Source of the DNA: JALZHR01 sp036388475
GTDB taxonomy: Bacteria > Acidobacteriota > Blastocatellia > Pyrinomonadales > Pyrinomonadaceae
Reading direction: 5' to 3'
NCBI GenBank assembly: GCA_036388475.1
Contig: DASVRT010000119.1
Span: forward strand, 1-64,000
DNA length: 64,000 nt
Shown in pieces: positions 7,259-16,632 of the stretch. A program made the position numbers and the translations under genes. The notes below the pieces were generated by a model, which saw only the letters and a list, made by a program, of their open reading frames with translations, made no database searches and was not told the origin of the DNA. Position 1 is the first letter of the stretch, and each line of letters opens with the position of its first letter.

Positions 7259-10200
7259 TTACTTATTTCCCGTTTGTCCCAGAAGCTCGCGCACGGCGGC
7301 GTCGAGCTGCGAGTCTTTTCCGTTTAGCGATTCGCCGATTGGTCGCGTGACCTGCACATCGACGGGGCGCGGATTCAACTCCATATTTTTGCCGTCGCCG
7401 CCCGTCACCAACTGGCGCGGCAGGCGCACGGTCGTACCTTCGAAGGTGTTGACGTTCCACGTAAAAATAATCCAGCCGGCGGTCGGCTCGCCGACGACTT
7501 TGCCGAGTTTTAAAGCGCGATAGCCTTCGGTGAAATCTTCGGCGTCGGAAAGCGAATGCTGGTTAGTGACGAGAATCGTCGGTCGTTCCAGCGCGCGTTG
7601 TCCCAAAGCCGTGCGCGCCGGAACCGTCCACAGACCGCGTTCTTTCATATTCAGATAACCGCGCCGCGCCAGAACGTCAATCACGTACGGATTGATAAAT
7701 CCGCCGCTGTTGTTGCGGATATCGACGACGACGCCTTCCTTGCCCTGGTTCTGCACATCCAAATCGACATAAAGCTGCGACAGGCTGCCCGAACCCATAT
7801 CGGGCAGGTGAACGTATCCGAGTTTGCCGCCGCTGACGCGCTCGACATACGCTCGATTCGCCTCGACCCATTGACGATAAAGCAGATTTTTTTCCGCGCC
7901 CGTGCTGACGGGTTTGACGATGACTTCGCGTTTGTTCGAGCCGTCGGCGACGGCGGAAATTTCCAGCTCGACGCGCTTGCCGACTTTGTTTTCCAAAAGT
8001 TCGTCCAGATTTGCTCGCCCGTCAACCCGGACGCCGTCAACGCTTATCAAATATTCGCCGACTTTCACGTTCCGCGTAATATCGACCGGGCTTAAAGCGA
8101 TGATTTCAATGATTTTCAGTCGCCCGCCTGCTTCGTATTCATTTCTGTCAAAACGCAAGCCGAGCTTGCCGACGGGCGTTGCCGTAAAGCTCGAACTGCC
8201 CTGAACGCCGAGATGCGAAGCGTTCAATTCGCCGACCATCAGCGACATCAAACGGCGCACTTCGTCGGTCGTCCGCGCGCCGGCGACGAGCGGCTCGTAA
8301 GTTTTTTCGACCGCGTTCCAATCCGCGCCGTGATATTTGTCGTCGTAAAAATTATCGCGCAAAAATCGCCAGCCCTGTTTGAAAATCTCCATTTTTTCCT
8401 GCGCGAAATTGACGTTCATTTCCAGATTCAGCGCGAGCGGTCGAATTTCGCGGCGTTCGAGCGTGACGATGTTGACGCGCCCGTTTTCGATGTAATAAAC
8501 CTCTTTCGAATCGGGCGAAAACTGTGCGTCGGATTTAAAATTCGCCGTCGAAGTAATTTGCTTCGCCGCGTTGTCGGTCGCCAATTCGTCGAGCGGCACC
8601 GTGTAGAGATTAAACTGATTTTCGGCGGACGCGAGAATCAAAAGCGTCTTTCCGTCCGGGCTGATGACCTGCCCGTTAACATTGACGCCCGGACGCAGCA
8701 GGCTCAAACGCCGGCGTATATTTTCAAAAACGATTTCGTTGGATTTCGTGTCTTCGGGCGTCGGCGAAGCAATCGGCGAAGGCGAAGCCTGCGGGCTTGG
8801 ACTCGGCGTCTGGCGCGGTCTTTCCTGCGGGTTTTCCTGGCGGAAAAGGTCTCGGAACTGGTCTTCGCGGAATTTCGGCGTGCGCAGACGCAAATCAATC
8901 CGCGCCAGCGAGCCTTCTTCGGTGCGCTGGTTCGTGTCGAATAAAATAAACGAATTGTCGGGACTCCACGACAGCGAGCTGCTGTTTGAATTGGCGATAA
9001 AGCTGAGCGGCTGCGCCGCGCCGCCGGTTGCCGAAACGACCGCAACGTTTGTGTAAGAACGGGTTTCGGGCGCGTAAGTCAAAAACGCGAGCCATTTATT
9101 GTCGGGCGACCACGCGATTGTGCGCTTGCCCGCCAAAGGCGGCGCGTCGTTGTAAAGCTTGCAAAGCTCGCGTTCCTGTTTTGTGTTCGTGTCGTAAATC
9201 CAGAGCGAACGGGCATTGCGGATAAAGGCGATAAATTTTCCGTCGGGCGAGTAAACGGGCGAAAAATCGTCGCCGGTTTTCGTTAAATTAGTTTCGGTTT
9301 CCGACGCGAAATCGTATTGAAAAATCTGGAGTCTGCCTTCGCGTTCCGAAGAATAAACCAGCTTTCGGCTGTCGGGCGACCACGCGGCGAAAGATTCGGG
9401 CGCGACCGTGTTTGTCACGCGCGCCGCCTCGCCGCCGTCTTTGGAAGACGCCGCAAAAATTTCTCCGCGCGCGACGAGAGCGATTTTTTTGCCGTCCGGC
9501 GCGAGCGAGATTTCACGGATTTGCGACGACAGGTTGACTCTTTCGGTCAAAGCTCCGGCGGGAAGCCCGCGCAAGTTAATCGCTATTTCGGACGCCCGTC
9601 CGCCATCGGCGTTTAGCGTCCAGATTTTGAAATTGCGCTCGAAAACGATTTGCTTTCCGTCGTAAGAAATATTTGCCCACAAAACTCTGCCGTCGGTAAA
9701 ATTCGTCAATTGGCGGGCTTGCCCTTTGAGCGGCTGCGTCCAGACGTTCTGCGCGCCGCTGCGGTCGGAAACGTAAAAAATGCGCGAGCCGTCCGCGCTC
9801 CACATCGTCCATAATTGTTTCGCGCCGCGCGGCGTCAATTGCTCATAACTGTCGCCTTTTTTGAGCCAGATTTCGCTTTCGTCGATGTGGCTTCTGCCTT
9901 TGCGCCACCACTGCCCGTTGGCGATGCCGCGCGCGGTAAAAGCGACGGCGTTTCCGTCCGGCGAAGGCGCGGCGTAAAACTCGCTCGTGTAGCGGTCGCT
10001 GGAAACCTGCTGCGGCGTTCCGCCCGCTGCCGAAACGCGAAAAATGTCGCTCATTCCCGAAATGTCGCGGCTCGAAGACGAAAAATAAATCCAGTTTCCG
10101 TCGCGCGACCAGGCGTCGAGATTGTCCGCGCTATCGTCAAAAGTCAGGCGCGCTAAATCGTTTGTTTCCAGATTTAAAACGTACACGTCGCCGTTGCCCG

Positions 10201-10474
10201 TGCGGTTCGAGACAAACGCCAGACGCTTTCCGTCGGGCGAAAACAGCGGTCGCGATTCGGTCGCCGGATGCGCCACCAGTATCTGCGCCGTTCCGCCGCC
10301 AGCCGGAGCCGACCAGACGTCGCCGCCGGAAACGAAAACGATTTCCCGGCGGTCGGGCGACAGCGAAGGCTCGGTCAGATAAGGCATCGACGCTTGAGCG
10401 AAAGCCGAGACGCCGCTCAAACAAAAGCAGATTAAAACGAAAAGAATTCGCGCGGAAAGTTTTACAGGCAACAT
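7259..10474 (-). CDS. Tricorn-like secreted serine protease (S41 family)
   Basis: About 1071 residues from the ATG at 10474; a TTG 21 bp upstream is the alternative. A signal peptide (LSARILFVLICFCLSGVSAFA) shortened here to ILFVLICFCLSGVSAFA leads into two beta-propeller regions of PD40/TolB-like repeats, seen as repeated SPDGK, SPDSK and WSPDN motifs. These are followed by a tricorn core with ASHLGV, a PDZ domain near LGLRFDRNEYEAGG, and the S41 catalytic region with DIRNNSGGF and NQHSLSDAEDF, where the Ser after HSL is the expected nucleophile region. Tricorn-family enzymes trim peptides. The signal peptide places this one in the periplasm. It is monocistronic. Confidence 0.92.
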   Translation of the reverse strand: MLPVKLSARILFVLICFCLSGVSAFAQASMPYLTEPSLSPDRREIVFVSGGDVWSAPAGGGTAQILVAHPATESRPLFSPDGKRLAFVSNRTGNGDVYVLNLETNDLARLTFDDSADNLDAWSRDGNWIYFSSSSRDISGMSDIFRVSAAGGTPQQVSSDRYTSEFYAAPSPDGNAVAFTARGIANGQWWRKGRSHIDESEIWLKKGDSYEQLTPRGAKQLWTMWSADGSRIFYVSDRSGAQNVWTQPLKGQARQLTNFTDGRVLWANISYDGKQIVFERNFKIWTLNADGGRASEIAINLRGLPAGALTERVNLSSQIREISLAPDGKKIALVARGEIFAASSKDGGEAARVTNTVAPESFAAWSPDSRKLVYSSEREGRLQIFQYDFASETETNLTKTGDDFSPVYSPDGKFIAFIRNARSLWIYDTNTKQERELCKLYNDAPPLAGKRTIAWSPDNKWLAFLTYAPETRSYTNVAVVSATGGAAQPLSFIANSNSSSLSWSPDNSFILFDTNQRTEEGSLARIDLRLRTPKFREDQFRDLFRQENPQERPRQTPSPSPQASPSPIASPTPEDTKSNEIVFENIRRRLSLLRPGVNVNGQVISPDGKTLLILASAENQFNLYTVPLDELATDNAAKQITSTANFKSDAQFSPDSKEVYYIENGRVNIVTLERREIRPLALNLEMNVNFAQEKMEIFKQGWRFLRDNFYDDKYHGADWNAVEKTYEPLVAGARTTDEVRRLMSLMVGELNASHLGVQGSSSFTATPVGKLGLRFDRNEYEAGGRLKIIEIIALSPVDITRNVKVGEYLISVDGVRVDGRANLDELLENKVGKRVELEISAVADGSNKREVIVKPVSTGAEKNLLYRQWVEANRAYVERVSGGKLGYVHLPDMGSGSLSQLYVDLDVQNQGKEGVVVDIRNNSGGFINPYVIDVLARRGYLNMKERGLWTVPARTALGQRALERPTILVTNQHSLSDAEDFTEGYRALKLGKVVGEPTAGWIIFTWNVNTFEGTTVRLPRQLVTGGDGKNMELNPRPVDVQVTRPIGESLNGKDSQLDAAVRELLGQTGNK

Positions 10475-10583
10475 ATTTTTAATTTTCGACGGCAATATTT
10501 ACAAAGCAGAAATGCCTACGCAGATGATAATTGTTTTGTTTTGATAATTCAAAAAATAATTGAAAAAGCACGGATTTACAGGT

Positions 10584-10612
10584 TTGCATTTAACCCGTCC
10601 GGCAGTTACGAT
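10584..10612 (+). promoter_or_regulatory. Sigma-70-type promoter before ybaB
   Basis: TTGCAT (10584-10589), a 17-bp spacer, then TACGAT (10607-10612), 37 bp before the ybaB ATG. It probably serves ybaB and recR. Confidence 0.5.
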
Positions 10613-10649
10613 TAATGTATAAATTAAAACATAAAAGGAAAATAATGCA

Positions 10650-10958
10650 ATGAAATTTCCCGGTGGTTTTGACATGAACTCGATGATGAAGCAAGCCCAG
10701 AAAATGCAGGAGCAGATGGGCAAGGAAATGAAGGCGATGACCGTCGACGCTTCGGCTGGCGGCGGCGCGGTCGCCGTGAAAATGCGCGGCGATTTCGAAC
10801 TTCTGGAATTGACGATTTCGCCCGATTTGGTGAAAGACGGCGATGTGGAAATGATTCAGGATTTGACGCTTGCCGCGATTAACGAAGCGAAGCGCAAAGT
10901 TGAAGAATCCCTAAAAGGAAAACTCGGCGGAATGCTGCCGCCGGGACTCGGATTCTAG
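10650..10958 (+). CDS. ybaB: YbaB/EbfC nucleoid-associated protein
   Basis: 102 residues, the usual family length. Family features visible are the Met/Gln-rich start MMKQAQKMQEQMGKEM, the central GGGAVAVKMRGDFELLELTI strand pair (shown by its core GAVAVKMRGDFELLEL) and the C-terminal LGGMLPPGLGF. YbaB dimers bind DNA and are very often encoded next to recR, as here (recR begins 100 bp downstream). The ATG at 10650 follows AAGGAAAATAATGCA. An internal ATG six codons on is possible but less conserved in family length. Confidence 0.95.
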   Translation: MKFPGGFDMNSMMKQAQKMQEQMGKEMKAMTVDASAGGGAVAVKMRGDFELLELTISPDLVKDGDVEMIQDLTLAAINEAKRKVEESLKGKLGGMLPPGLGF

Positions 10959-10961
10959 GAA

Positions 10962-11056
10962 TTTTAGATTTTAGATTTGCGATTTGCGATTGGAAACGGA
11001 TAATTTCAATCTTCCTTATTCAATCTAAAATCTAAAATCTAAAATCTAAAATCGAA
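10962..11056. repeat. Heptamer-word inverted repeat between ybaB and recR
   Basis: Left arm words are TTTAGAT, TTGCGAT, TTGCGAT; right arm words are AATCTAA repeated four times. The arms are complementary, so the spacer within this operon can fold into an A/T-rich hairpin ending 3 nt before the recR start. Confidence 0.85.
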
Positions 11057-11058
11057 AT

Positions 11059-11673
11059 ATGCTTGAATATTCAGAACCAGTCGCCAAATTAATCGACGAA
11101 TTTAAACGTCTGCCCGGCGTCGGGCATAAAAGCGCGCAGCGTCTGGCGTTTTACATTTTGCGCCGACCTGAAGAAGACATCGAACGCTTTGTCGAGGCTT
11201 TGCAGGAAGTCAAACAAAAAATCACGTTCTGCACGGTTTGCAACAATCTGACGGACATAAACCCGTGTATGTATTGCGCGTCAACCAATCGCGACCGCTC
11301 GATAATCTGTGTTATCGAAGAACCTTACAACCTGGTTGCGGTCGAAAAAACGCGCTCGTTTAAAGGCTTGTATCACATTCTGCACGGTTCGCTTTCGCCG
11401 ATTCGCGGTGTCGGTCCCGACGAGCTGATGCTGGCAAATATTTTTCCGCGCCTGAGTCCCGAAAACAACGACGGCGTCGAAGTCCGCGAAGTTATTATCG
11501 CCACCAATCCGACGACCGAAGGCGAAGCGACGGCGAATTACATCGCGCGCCTGCTGAAACCTTTAGGCGTGCGCGTCACGAGAATCGCGATGGGAATGCC
11601 GGTCGGTTCGGATTTGGAATTTGTCGACGAAGTGACGATGGACAGAGCTTTGGCAAATCGTCACGAGATTTAA
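11059..11673 (+). CDS. recR: Recombination mediator RecR
   Basis: 204 residues, the standard length. The N-terminal helix-hairpin-helix KRLPGVGHKSAQRLAFYIL (19 residues), the four-cysteine zinc finger CxxC..CxxC (CTVCNNLTDINPCMYC) and the Toprim domain with IEEPYNLVAVEKT and the TEGEATANYI motif are all present. RecR acts with RecF and RecO to load RecA onto gapped DNA. It lies downstream of ybaB in the common ybaB-recR arrangement. Confidence 0.97.
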   Translation: MLEYSEPVAKLIDEFKRLPGVGHKSAQRLAFYILRRPEEDIERFVEALQEVKQKITFCTVCNNLTDINPCMYCASTNRDRSIICVIEEPYNLVAVEKTRSFKGLYHILHGSLSPIRGVGPDELMLANIFPRLSPENNDGVEVREVIIATNPTTEGEATANYIARLLKPLGVRVTRIAMGMPVGSDLEFVDEVTMDRALANRHEI

Positions 11674-11752
11674 GGGATTTGCGATTTTAGATTTGCGATT
11701 TCAGGATTGAATGTGGAAAATTCAATCTGAATTTGAAATCTGAAAGCAGCAA
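11674..11752. repeat. Heptamer-word inverted repeat after recR
   Basis: Words GATTTGC, GATTTTA, GATTTGC, GATTTCA are followed by a partly complementary stretch with TTCAATCTGAATTTGAAATC. It extends to within 2 nt of the ATG at 11754. Confidence 0.7.
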
Positions 11753-11753
11753 A

Positions 11754-13127
11754 ATGGAAACCAAAGTAAAAAAACTGAGCCTCGACGATTTGATTTTTCA
11801 TCGTCGAGGCTCTTTTGTCGTGCGCTTAATTTATGCGATTTTCGGCTTGACGTTGTGTTTGTTTTTCCGGCGCATAGAGCTTGTCAAGGCGGAGAATCTG
11901 CCGGAAAAAAGCGGTTTGATTTTCGTCAGCAATCACCCGAACGCGCTGATTGACCCGGCGCTGGTTTTTATCGCGCTGCCGCGCCGCATCGCCTTTCTCG
12001 CCAAATCGACGCTTTTCGAAATGCCGGTGCTCGGTTTTCTGATTCGCGCGGTCGGCGCGCTGCCGCTGTATCGGCAGCAGGACGCGGGCGCGGACGTTTC
12101 CAAAAATCAGGAAACTTTCAATGTCGCGCGCGAGCTTTTGAAAGCGGGCGGCGCGATTGCGCTTTTTCCCGAAGGCGTTTCGCATAATTCGCCGCAGCTT
12201 CTGCCTTTAAAAACGGGCGCGGCGCGAATCGCGCTCGGCGCGGTTTCGGTCGGGCAAAATCCTTCTTCGCTCGATTTGCAAATCGTTCCGGTCGGGCTTT
12301 TTTACACGAACAAAACGACGTTTCGCAGCGAGGCTCTGCTGCATTTCGGCGAGCCTTTTCCGGTTTTGCCGGTCGCGCTCGACGCGGGCGGGCAACCGCC
12401 GAAAGAAGCGGTCAGGCATTTAACGGCGCAAATCGAAAAAGCTTTGCGCCGCGTGACGCTCAACGCCGAATCGGATGCCGAGCTTTCGACGGCGAGAATC
12501 GCCGAGGAAGTTTTGACATCGACCACCGCGCGCGAAGAAAATCTTGCCGAGCGGCTCGCATTGCTGCAAAAATTTGTTGCCGAGCAACGCGGCGCGAGCG
12601 GGGAAAATCTGGAAAAACGGCTCGTCGAATACGATAAAAGACTGGACGAGCACGGCATCGAGTCCGAGTTTCTCGCGCTCGCGCAATATTCGAAATGGTT
12701 TATTTTGCGTCAGGCTTTACGGCGCTTGTGGAAGCTTTTGATTTTCTCGCCGCTCGCCGCGCTCGGCGCGATTCTGCATTTTCCCGCGTATCAAATCTGC
12801 AAGTTTCTCGCCTTTCTGCAAACGCGCAAAGGCGATTTCGATATGGCTTCGACCGTGAAAGTGCTGGCGAGCATCGTTTTAATGCCGCTCACCTGGGTTG
12901 TTTTCGCAGGAGTTTTGTCTTTTTATTTCGGCTGGCAGACGGCTCTGATTTCGATTCCGTTTTCGTTTTTGTGCGGCTACGTCGCTTTGCGGACGCTCGA
13001 AGAAATCGCCGAATTGCGCGGCTGGGCAAAGGCGATTCTGCTTTTTATCGGCAAACGCGATAAGTTTTTGCGGCTGCTGGCGGAACGAGGCAGATTGTTT
13101 GAAAAAGTGAATTTAAGTAAAAAGTAA
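11754..13127 (+). CDS. PlsC-type lysophospholipid/glycerophosphate acyltransferase
   Basis: 457 residues from the ATG at 11754. The acyltransferase block has the NHPNALIDP motif (NHxxxxD type) and FPEGVSH, the conserved glycine-proline-like block that binds glycerol phosphate. A membrane segment precedes it (YAIFGLTLCLFF) and two or three hydrophobic segments lie near residues 330-420. Such enzymes acylate lysophosphatidate or related lipids at the inner membrane. The start is uncertain: a perfect 13-bp stem plus T-run covers codons 8-21, so translation may really begin at GTG 11820 (MRLIYAIFGL), which would leave the hairpin as a terminator for recR. Confidence 0.88.
   Translation: METKVKKLSLDDLIFHRRGSFVVRLIYAIFGLTLCLFFRRIELVKAENLPEKSGLIFVSNHPNALIDPALVFIALPRRIAFLAKSTLFEMPVLGFLIRAVGALPLYRQQDAGADVSKNQETFNVARELLKAGGAIALFPEGVSHNSPQLLPLKTGAARIALGAVSVGQNPSSLDLQIVPVGLFYTNKTTFRSEALLHFGEPFPVLPVALDAGGQPPKEAVRHLTAQIEKALRRVTLNAESDAELSTARIAEEVLTSTTAREENLAERLALLQKFVAEQRGASGENLEKRLVEYDKRLDEHGIESEFLALAQYSKWFILRQALRRLWKLLIFSPLAALGAILHFPAYQICKFLAFLQTRKGDFDMASTVKVLASIVLMPLTWVVFAGVLSFYFGWQTALISIPFSFLCGYVALRTLEEIAELRGWAKAILLFIGKRDKFLRLLAERGRLFEKVNLSKK
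11777..11816 (+). terminator. Perfect terminator-like hairpin at the acyltransferase 5' end
   Basis: GAGCCTCGACGAT (11777-11789) and ATCGTCGAGGCTC (11800-11812) form a perfect 13-bp stem with a 10-nt loop, followed by TTTT. It has the form of an intrinsic terminator. It lies inside the coding region if the gene starts at 11754, but upstream of it if the start is GTG 11820. Confidence 0.75.
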
Positions 13128-13234
13128 AAAGCAAAAAGTAAAAAGGCAAAAGTAAAAAGTAAAAAGGTGAAAAGCAGTTTGTAAATAATCAAGCTTGCTT
13201 TTCACCTTTACTTTTTACGTTTTGCCTTTTGCCT
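13112..13234. repeat. Heptamer-word inverted repeat between convergent genes
   Basis: The left arm iterates GTAAAAA, GTAAAAA, GCAAAAA, GTAAAAA, GGCAAAA; the right arm has TTTTCACCTTTACTTTTTAC and TTTTGCCTTTTGCC. The array begins in the last codons of the acyltransferase (ending LSKK) and runs to the stop of the PyrE-like gene. It could serve as a two-way terminator. Confidence 0.85.
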
Positions 13235-13849
13235 TTAAAATCTTACGGTTTCTTCTTCCGATTCGGACGCGCTGCGGGATTTGCTCCATTCGTCTTCGTC
13301 TTCGTAAAAATTTACGTCATAGGTCAAAAGACTCTTGACCGGAATGCCGCCGAAATCGGGCGCGGCATCTTCAAATTTGACAATCGTGCCGATGCCGATA
13401 ACTTCGGTTCCGAAGCCTTTGACCAAATCGATGGTTTCCTGGATAGCTTTTCCGGAACGCAGAATGTCGTCCACGATTATCGCCGGGTAAACGTCGCTCT
13501 CGCCGATGTATTGACGAAACTGGCGCTTGCCGCCTTCGAGCTCCGCCCAGTAAATCTGGTCGGCGCTCAGCGCTTCGCGCACGCCGAAAGCGACCATAAT
13601 TCCGCCCGGACTCGGGCTGATAATCGAAACTTTGGGCAGGCGGCTCGAAATTACCTTGTCCATCCGGAACATACGGCTCAATCCGACCGAAAGAATCCGC
13701 GCGTTGTCGTAATAGCGAAACGCCAGCGGCATTTGAAAATAATGCGAAGCGTGTTTTCCGTTCGGATAAACGAAATGACCTTTGCGATACGCGCCCGTTT
13801 CTTTCAAAATTTCCATTACCGATTCGGGCGAAGGAATCAAATTAATCAT
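13235..13849 (-). CDS. PyrE-like (orotate) phosphoribosyltransferase
   Basis: 204 residues. A type I phosphoribosyltransferase fold is indicated by the PRPP-binding motif AIIVDDILRSGKAI (about residues 116-129). The N-terminal GAYRKGHFVYPNGKHASHYFQ region, shown by its core KGHFVYPNGKHASHYF, resembles the OPRT hood. OPRT adds ribose-5-phosphate to orotate in pyrimidine synthesis. The C-terminal 25 residues are acidic and specific to this protein. GAGGAGAG precedes the ATG at 13849. No pyrimidine genes are adjacent, so substrate assignment is not certain. Confidence 0.8.
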   Translation of the reverse strand: MINLIPSPESVMEILKETGAYRKGHFVYPNGKHASHYFQMPLAFRYYDNARILSVGLSRMFRMDKVISSRLPKVSIISPSPGGIMVAFGVREALSADQIYWAELEGGKRQFRQYIGESDVYPAIIVDDILRSGKAIQETIDLVKGFGTEVIGIGTIVKFEDAAPDFGGIPVKSLLTYDVNFYEDEDEWSKSRSASESEEETVRF

Positions 13850-13924
13850 TGCTCTCTCCTCTGAAATTTGGAATTAATTAAGCTTAGCCGAATAAACGGA
13901 CGGGTGACAAGCGTTGGCGGAAGA

Positions 13925-14425
13925 TTATATTTGATTCAATACTTCCCGGATAATTCGCTTTTGCACGCCGCTCGTCTCGGCTGGCATCTCGGCAAGCGAA
14001 AACCATCCGGCGGCGTTGATTTCGGTGCTGTTCGGCACGGGCTTGCCGCTCGCTTCGGCGCGAAAAAGAATTTCGATATGACTGTTTATCGTCCTGACAT
14101 TCAGCAGTTTGACGTTTTCCAGTTCGAGCGTCGTTTCTTCGCGGATTTCGCGCTTAATCGCCGCTTCGGGCTGTTCGCCCGCTTCGATAAATCCGCCGGG
14201 CAGCGCCCAGCTTGCGCCCGGACGCAAAAAATGGTCGAGCAGAAGGATTTTTCCCTCTTCGTTGAGAACGACGGCAACCGCCGAAACGGTAAATTTTTTC
14301 TGCGTCAGACGGATGGCTTTCAGCCGGACGACGGGCGGCAATCGCTTCCACACAGTGCTGACTAGACTTTTCCACATTTTCAAGGCAAACTTTTTTCGAG
14401 CGGCATCATCTATTTTTCGAAGCAT
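13925..14425 (-). CDS. NUDIX hydrolase
   Basis: 166 residues from the ATG at 14425 (MLRKIDDAARKKF). The NUDIX box reads GGFIEAGEQPEAAIKREIREE (shown to 20: GFIEAGEQPEAAIKREIREE), matching Gx5Ex7REUxEE, though the usual trailing Gly is Thr-Leu. These enzymes cleave nucleoside diphosphates linked to another moiety. The open frame extends to 14584, but that would overlap the divergent metalloprotease start at 14532, so I use the internal ATG. Its nucleotide substrate cannot be read from sequence. Confidence 0.88.
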   Translation of the reverse strand: MLRKIDDAARKKFALKMWKSLVSTVWKRLPPVVRLKAIRLTQKKFTVSAVAVVLNEEGKILLLDHFLRPGASWALPGGFIEAGEQPEAAIKREIREETTLELENVKLLNVRTINSHIEILFRAEASGKPVPNSTEINAAGWFSLAEMPAETSGVQKRIIREVLNQI

Positions 14426-14531
14426 TTCTGGAAAACAGACGGCGATAAACGTTTTTAATATTATCGGCAAATATCCCTGCCGAGCCCCATTTCTACAATT
14501 CAAACCATATACGTTTCCGCCAGAGGATTCA

Positions 14532-16544
14532 ATGACAAAACTTAACTCCCTTTTTTCAAAAACTTTAGCTATTTTTGTTTTCACGCTGCTATTTGCCGGT
14601 TTTTCGCTCGGTCAAAGCTTGCAGCAGGATTTAAATCAATCGTTCAGGGCTTTCAAAATCTTCCGGCTTAACGACTCTCAATTCTCGCCGCCTTCGACGG
14701 AAACCGGCGGCGCCGCGGCGCTGACCGTTTCGACCGGCGCCGAAACTTATGTTTTGAATTTGACGGCAAACGACTTGCGCTCGCCGAAATACAGCGCCGA
14801 GGAAATGACCGCGAGCGGCGCTCGCGCGCTGGATTTTGCCGGCGTCAAAACCTTTAAAGGAAAAGTTTCGGGCGCGGCGAATTCCGAGGCGCGGCTGACG
14901 ATTGACGGCGAAAAGGTTGAAGGCTATTTTCTGGCAAATACGGAAAAATTTTATATCGAACCGGCGCGAAAGTATTCGGAATTTGCCGCCGCAGCGGATT
15001 TGATTGTTTACCGCGAAAACGATTTTTTAAATCCCGAAACTTTTGATTGTCATTCCGAGCTGGGCAAAAAAATCGAGAGCGGAACGCAGATGGTCGAGCT
15101 GCAATCGGCGGCGCAAGCTATTCAGTCGCTGCGCGTGCTTGAACTGGCGACCGAAGCCGATTTCGAATACGTGCAGGCTTTCGGCGGCTCGAACCAGGCG
15201 AACGCGGAAATTCTGAGCATTTTAAATATGGTCGAAGGCGTTTACGAACGCGAACTGAATTTAACCTTCGACGTGACTTTCCAGCACACCTGGACGACCG
15301 CCGACCCTTTTGCGGGCGCTAACGGCGACGCTTTTCTGCGCTCGTTTCAGGCTTACTGGAACGCGAATTTCTCCACCGTTCCGCGTGACGCCGCGCATCT
15401 GTTCACCGCAAAGCCGAATTTTGTACAGCAAGGCTTCGCGTTTATCGGCGAAATCTGCAAGCCGGTTTCGGCGACGCGTCCGAGCTATGCTTACGGCTTC
15501 AGCGGTAAGGTCGATTGGGTTCCGGCGAAATACAGCATCACGGCGCACGAAATCGGACATAATTTGGGCGCTAATCACAACGACACGCCGGATTGCGCCG
15601 CGACGATTATGAACACGACCATAAACGCGCTCGCGCCGCCGACTTTCTGTCAGGCTTCGCGGACGGAAATCGCCAATTACGTGGCGGCAAACGGAACCTG
15701 TTTGAGCCCGCGCAATACCGGCACGGCGCGTTTCGATTTCGACGGCGACGGCAAATCCGATTTGTCGGTTTTCCGCCCGACAAACGGGAGCTGGTATATC
15801 ATCAACAGCGGCAGCAATTCGTTTACCGGCTTTCAATTCGGGCAAATCGGCGACCGGATAGTTCCGGCGGATTACGACGGCGACGGGCGGACGGACGCGG
15901 CGGTTTATCGCGGCGGAACGTGGTATCTGAACCGTTCGAGCGCGGGCTTTACCGGCGTTCAATTCGGCTTGCCGGACGACATTCCCGCGCCCGCCGATTT
16001 CGACGGCGACGGCAAGACGGATGTCGCCGTTTTCCGACCTTCGACCGGCTACTGGTTTATTTCTTACAGCAGCACGGGAGCGTTTATCGCCGTCCAGTTC
16101 GGCGTCGCCCGCGACGTTCCGATGCCCGCCGATTTCGACGGCGACGCGAAAGCCGACATTACCGTCTGGCGACCTTCGAACGGCATCTGGTATCGCATCA
16201 ACAGCAGCAACAATACGTTTTTCGGCGCGCAGTTCGGGCAATTGAACGACCGCCCGCTGATGGGCGATTTCGACGGCGACGGCAAATATGATTTGGCGGT
16301 TTTTCGCCCGTCAAACGGTTACTGGTACGCGGCTTACAGCGGCAGCGGCGGATTGCTCGCCGCGCCGTTCGGCATCGCGACCGACATCCCCGCGCCGGCG
16401 GATTTCGACGGCGACGGCAAAACCGATTTGGCGGTTTATCGCAACGGCGTCTGGCATCGCGTGACTTCGGCGAATAATTCTTATTCGGGCGTCCAGTTCG
16501 GCATCGCCGGCGACGTTCCCGCGCCGTCTTATTACAATCAATAG
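14532..16544 (+). CDS. Secreted metzincin protease with six FG-GAP repeats
   Basis: 670 residues from the ATG at 14532, with a signal peptide (TLAIFVFTLLFAGFSLGQ). A reprolysin-like zinc protease domain carries HEIGHNLGANHND, in which His339, His343 and His349 are the expected zinc ligands and Glu340 the catalytic base; CxxxxMNT and later cysteines follow. From about residue 397 there are six repeats of about 45 residues of the form DFDGDGKTDLAVFRPSNGYW, each with a Ca-binding-like DGDG loop, ending ..GDVPAPSYYNQ. The same six-repeat tail closes the unrelated protein at 48283-53667. The frame is open upstream to 14109 but that part is antisense to the NUDIX gene. Confidence 0.92.
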   Translation: MTKLNSLFSKTLAIFVFTLLFAGFSLGQSLQQDLNQSFRAFKIFRLNDSQFSPPSTETGGAAALTVSTGAETYVLNLTANDLRSPKYSAEEMTASGARALDFAGVKTFKGKVSGAANSEARLTIDGEKVEGYFLANTEKFYIEPARKYSEFAAAADLIVYRENDFLNPETFDCHSELGKKIESGTQMVELQSAAQAIQSLRVLELATEADFEYVQAFGGSNQANAEILSILNMVEGVYERELNLTFDVTFQHTWTTADPFAGANGDAFLRSFQAYWNANFSTVPRDAAHLFTAKPNFVQQGFAFIGEICKPVSATRPSYAYGFSGKVDWVPAKYSITAHEIGHNLGANHNDTPDCAATIMNTTINALAPPTFCQASRTEIANYVAANGTCLSPRNTGTARFDFDGDGKSDLSVFRPTNGSWYIINSGSNSFTGFQFGQIGDRIVPADYDGDGRTDAAVYRGGTWYLNRSSAGFTGVQFGLPDDIPAPADFDGDGKTDVAVFRPSTGYWFISYSSTGAFIAVQFGVARDVPMPADFDGDAKADITVWRPSNGIWYRINSSNNTFFGAQFGQLNDRPLMGDFDGDGKYDLAVFRPSNGYWYAAYSGSGGLLAAPFGIATDIPAPADFDGDGKTDLAVYRNGVWHRVTSANNSYSGVQFGIAGDVPAPSYYNQ

Positions 16545-16574
16545 TTTTCCTACAACTGAATACGCAGAAGGGTT

Positions 16575-16606
16575 GAGGCACAGGGATTCGTCCTTGTGCC
16601 TCTTTT
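16575..16606 (+). terminator. Intrinsic terminator after the metalloprotease gene
   Basis: GAGGCACAGG and CCTTGTGCCTC pair around a short loop and are followed by TTTT. It lies 31 bp after the stop codon. Confidence 0.85.
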
Positions 16607-16632
16607 AAATTTGTGTTGAAATTTTCCTTGAG

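Noticed and set aside
14109..14531. N-terminal extension of the metzincin gene
   Set aside because: The frame is open but antisense to the NUDIX gene; the signal peptide starts at the ATG 14532.
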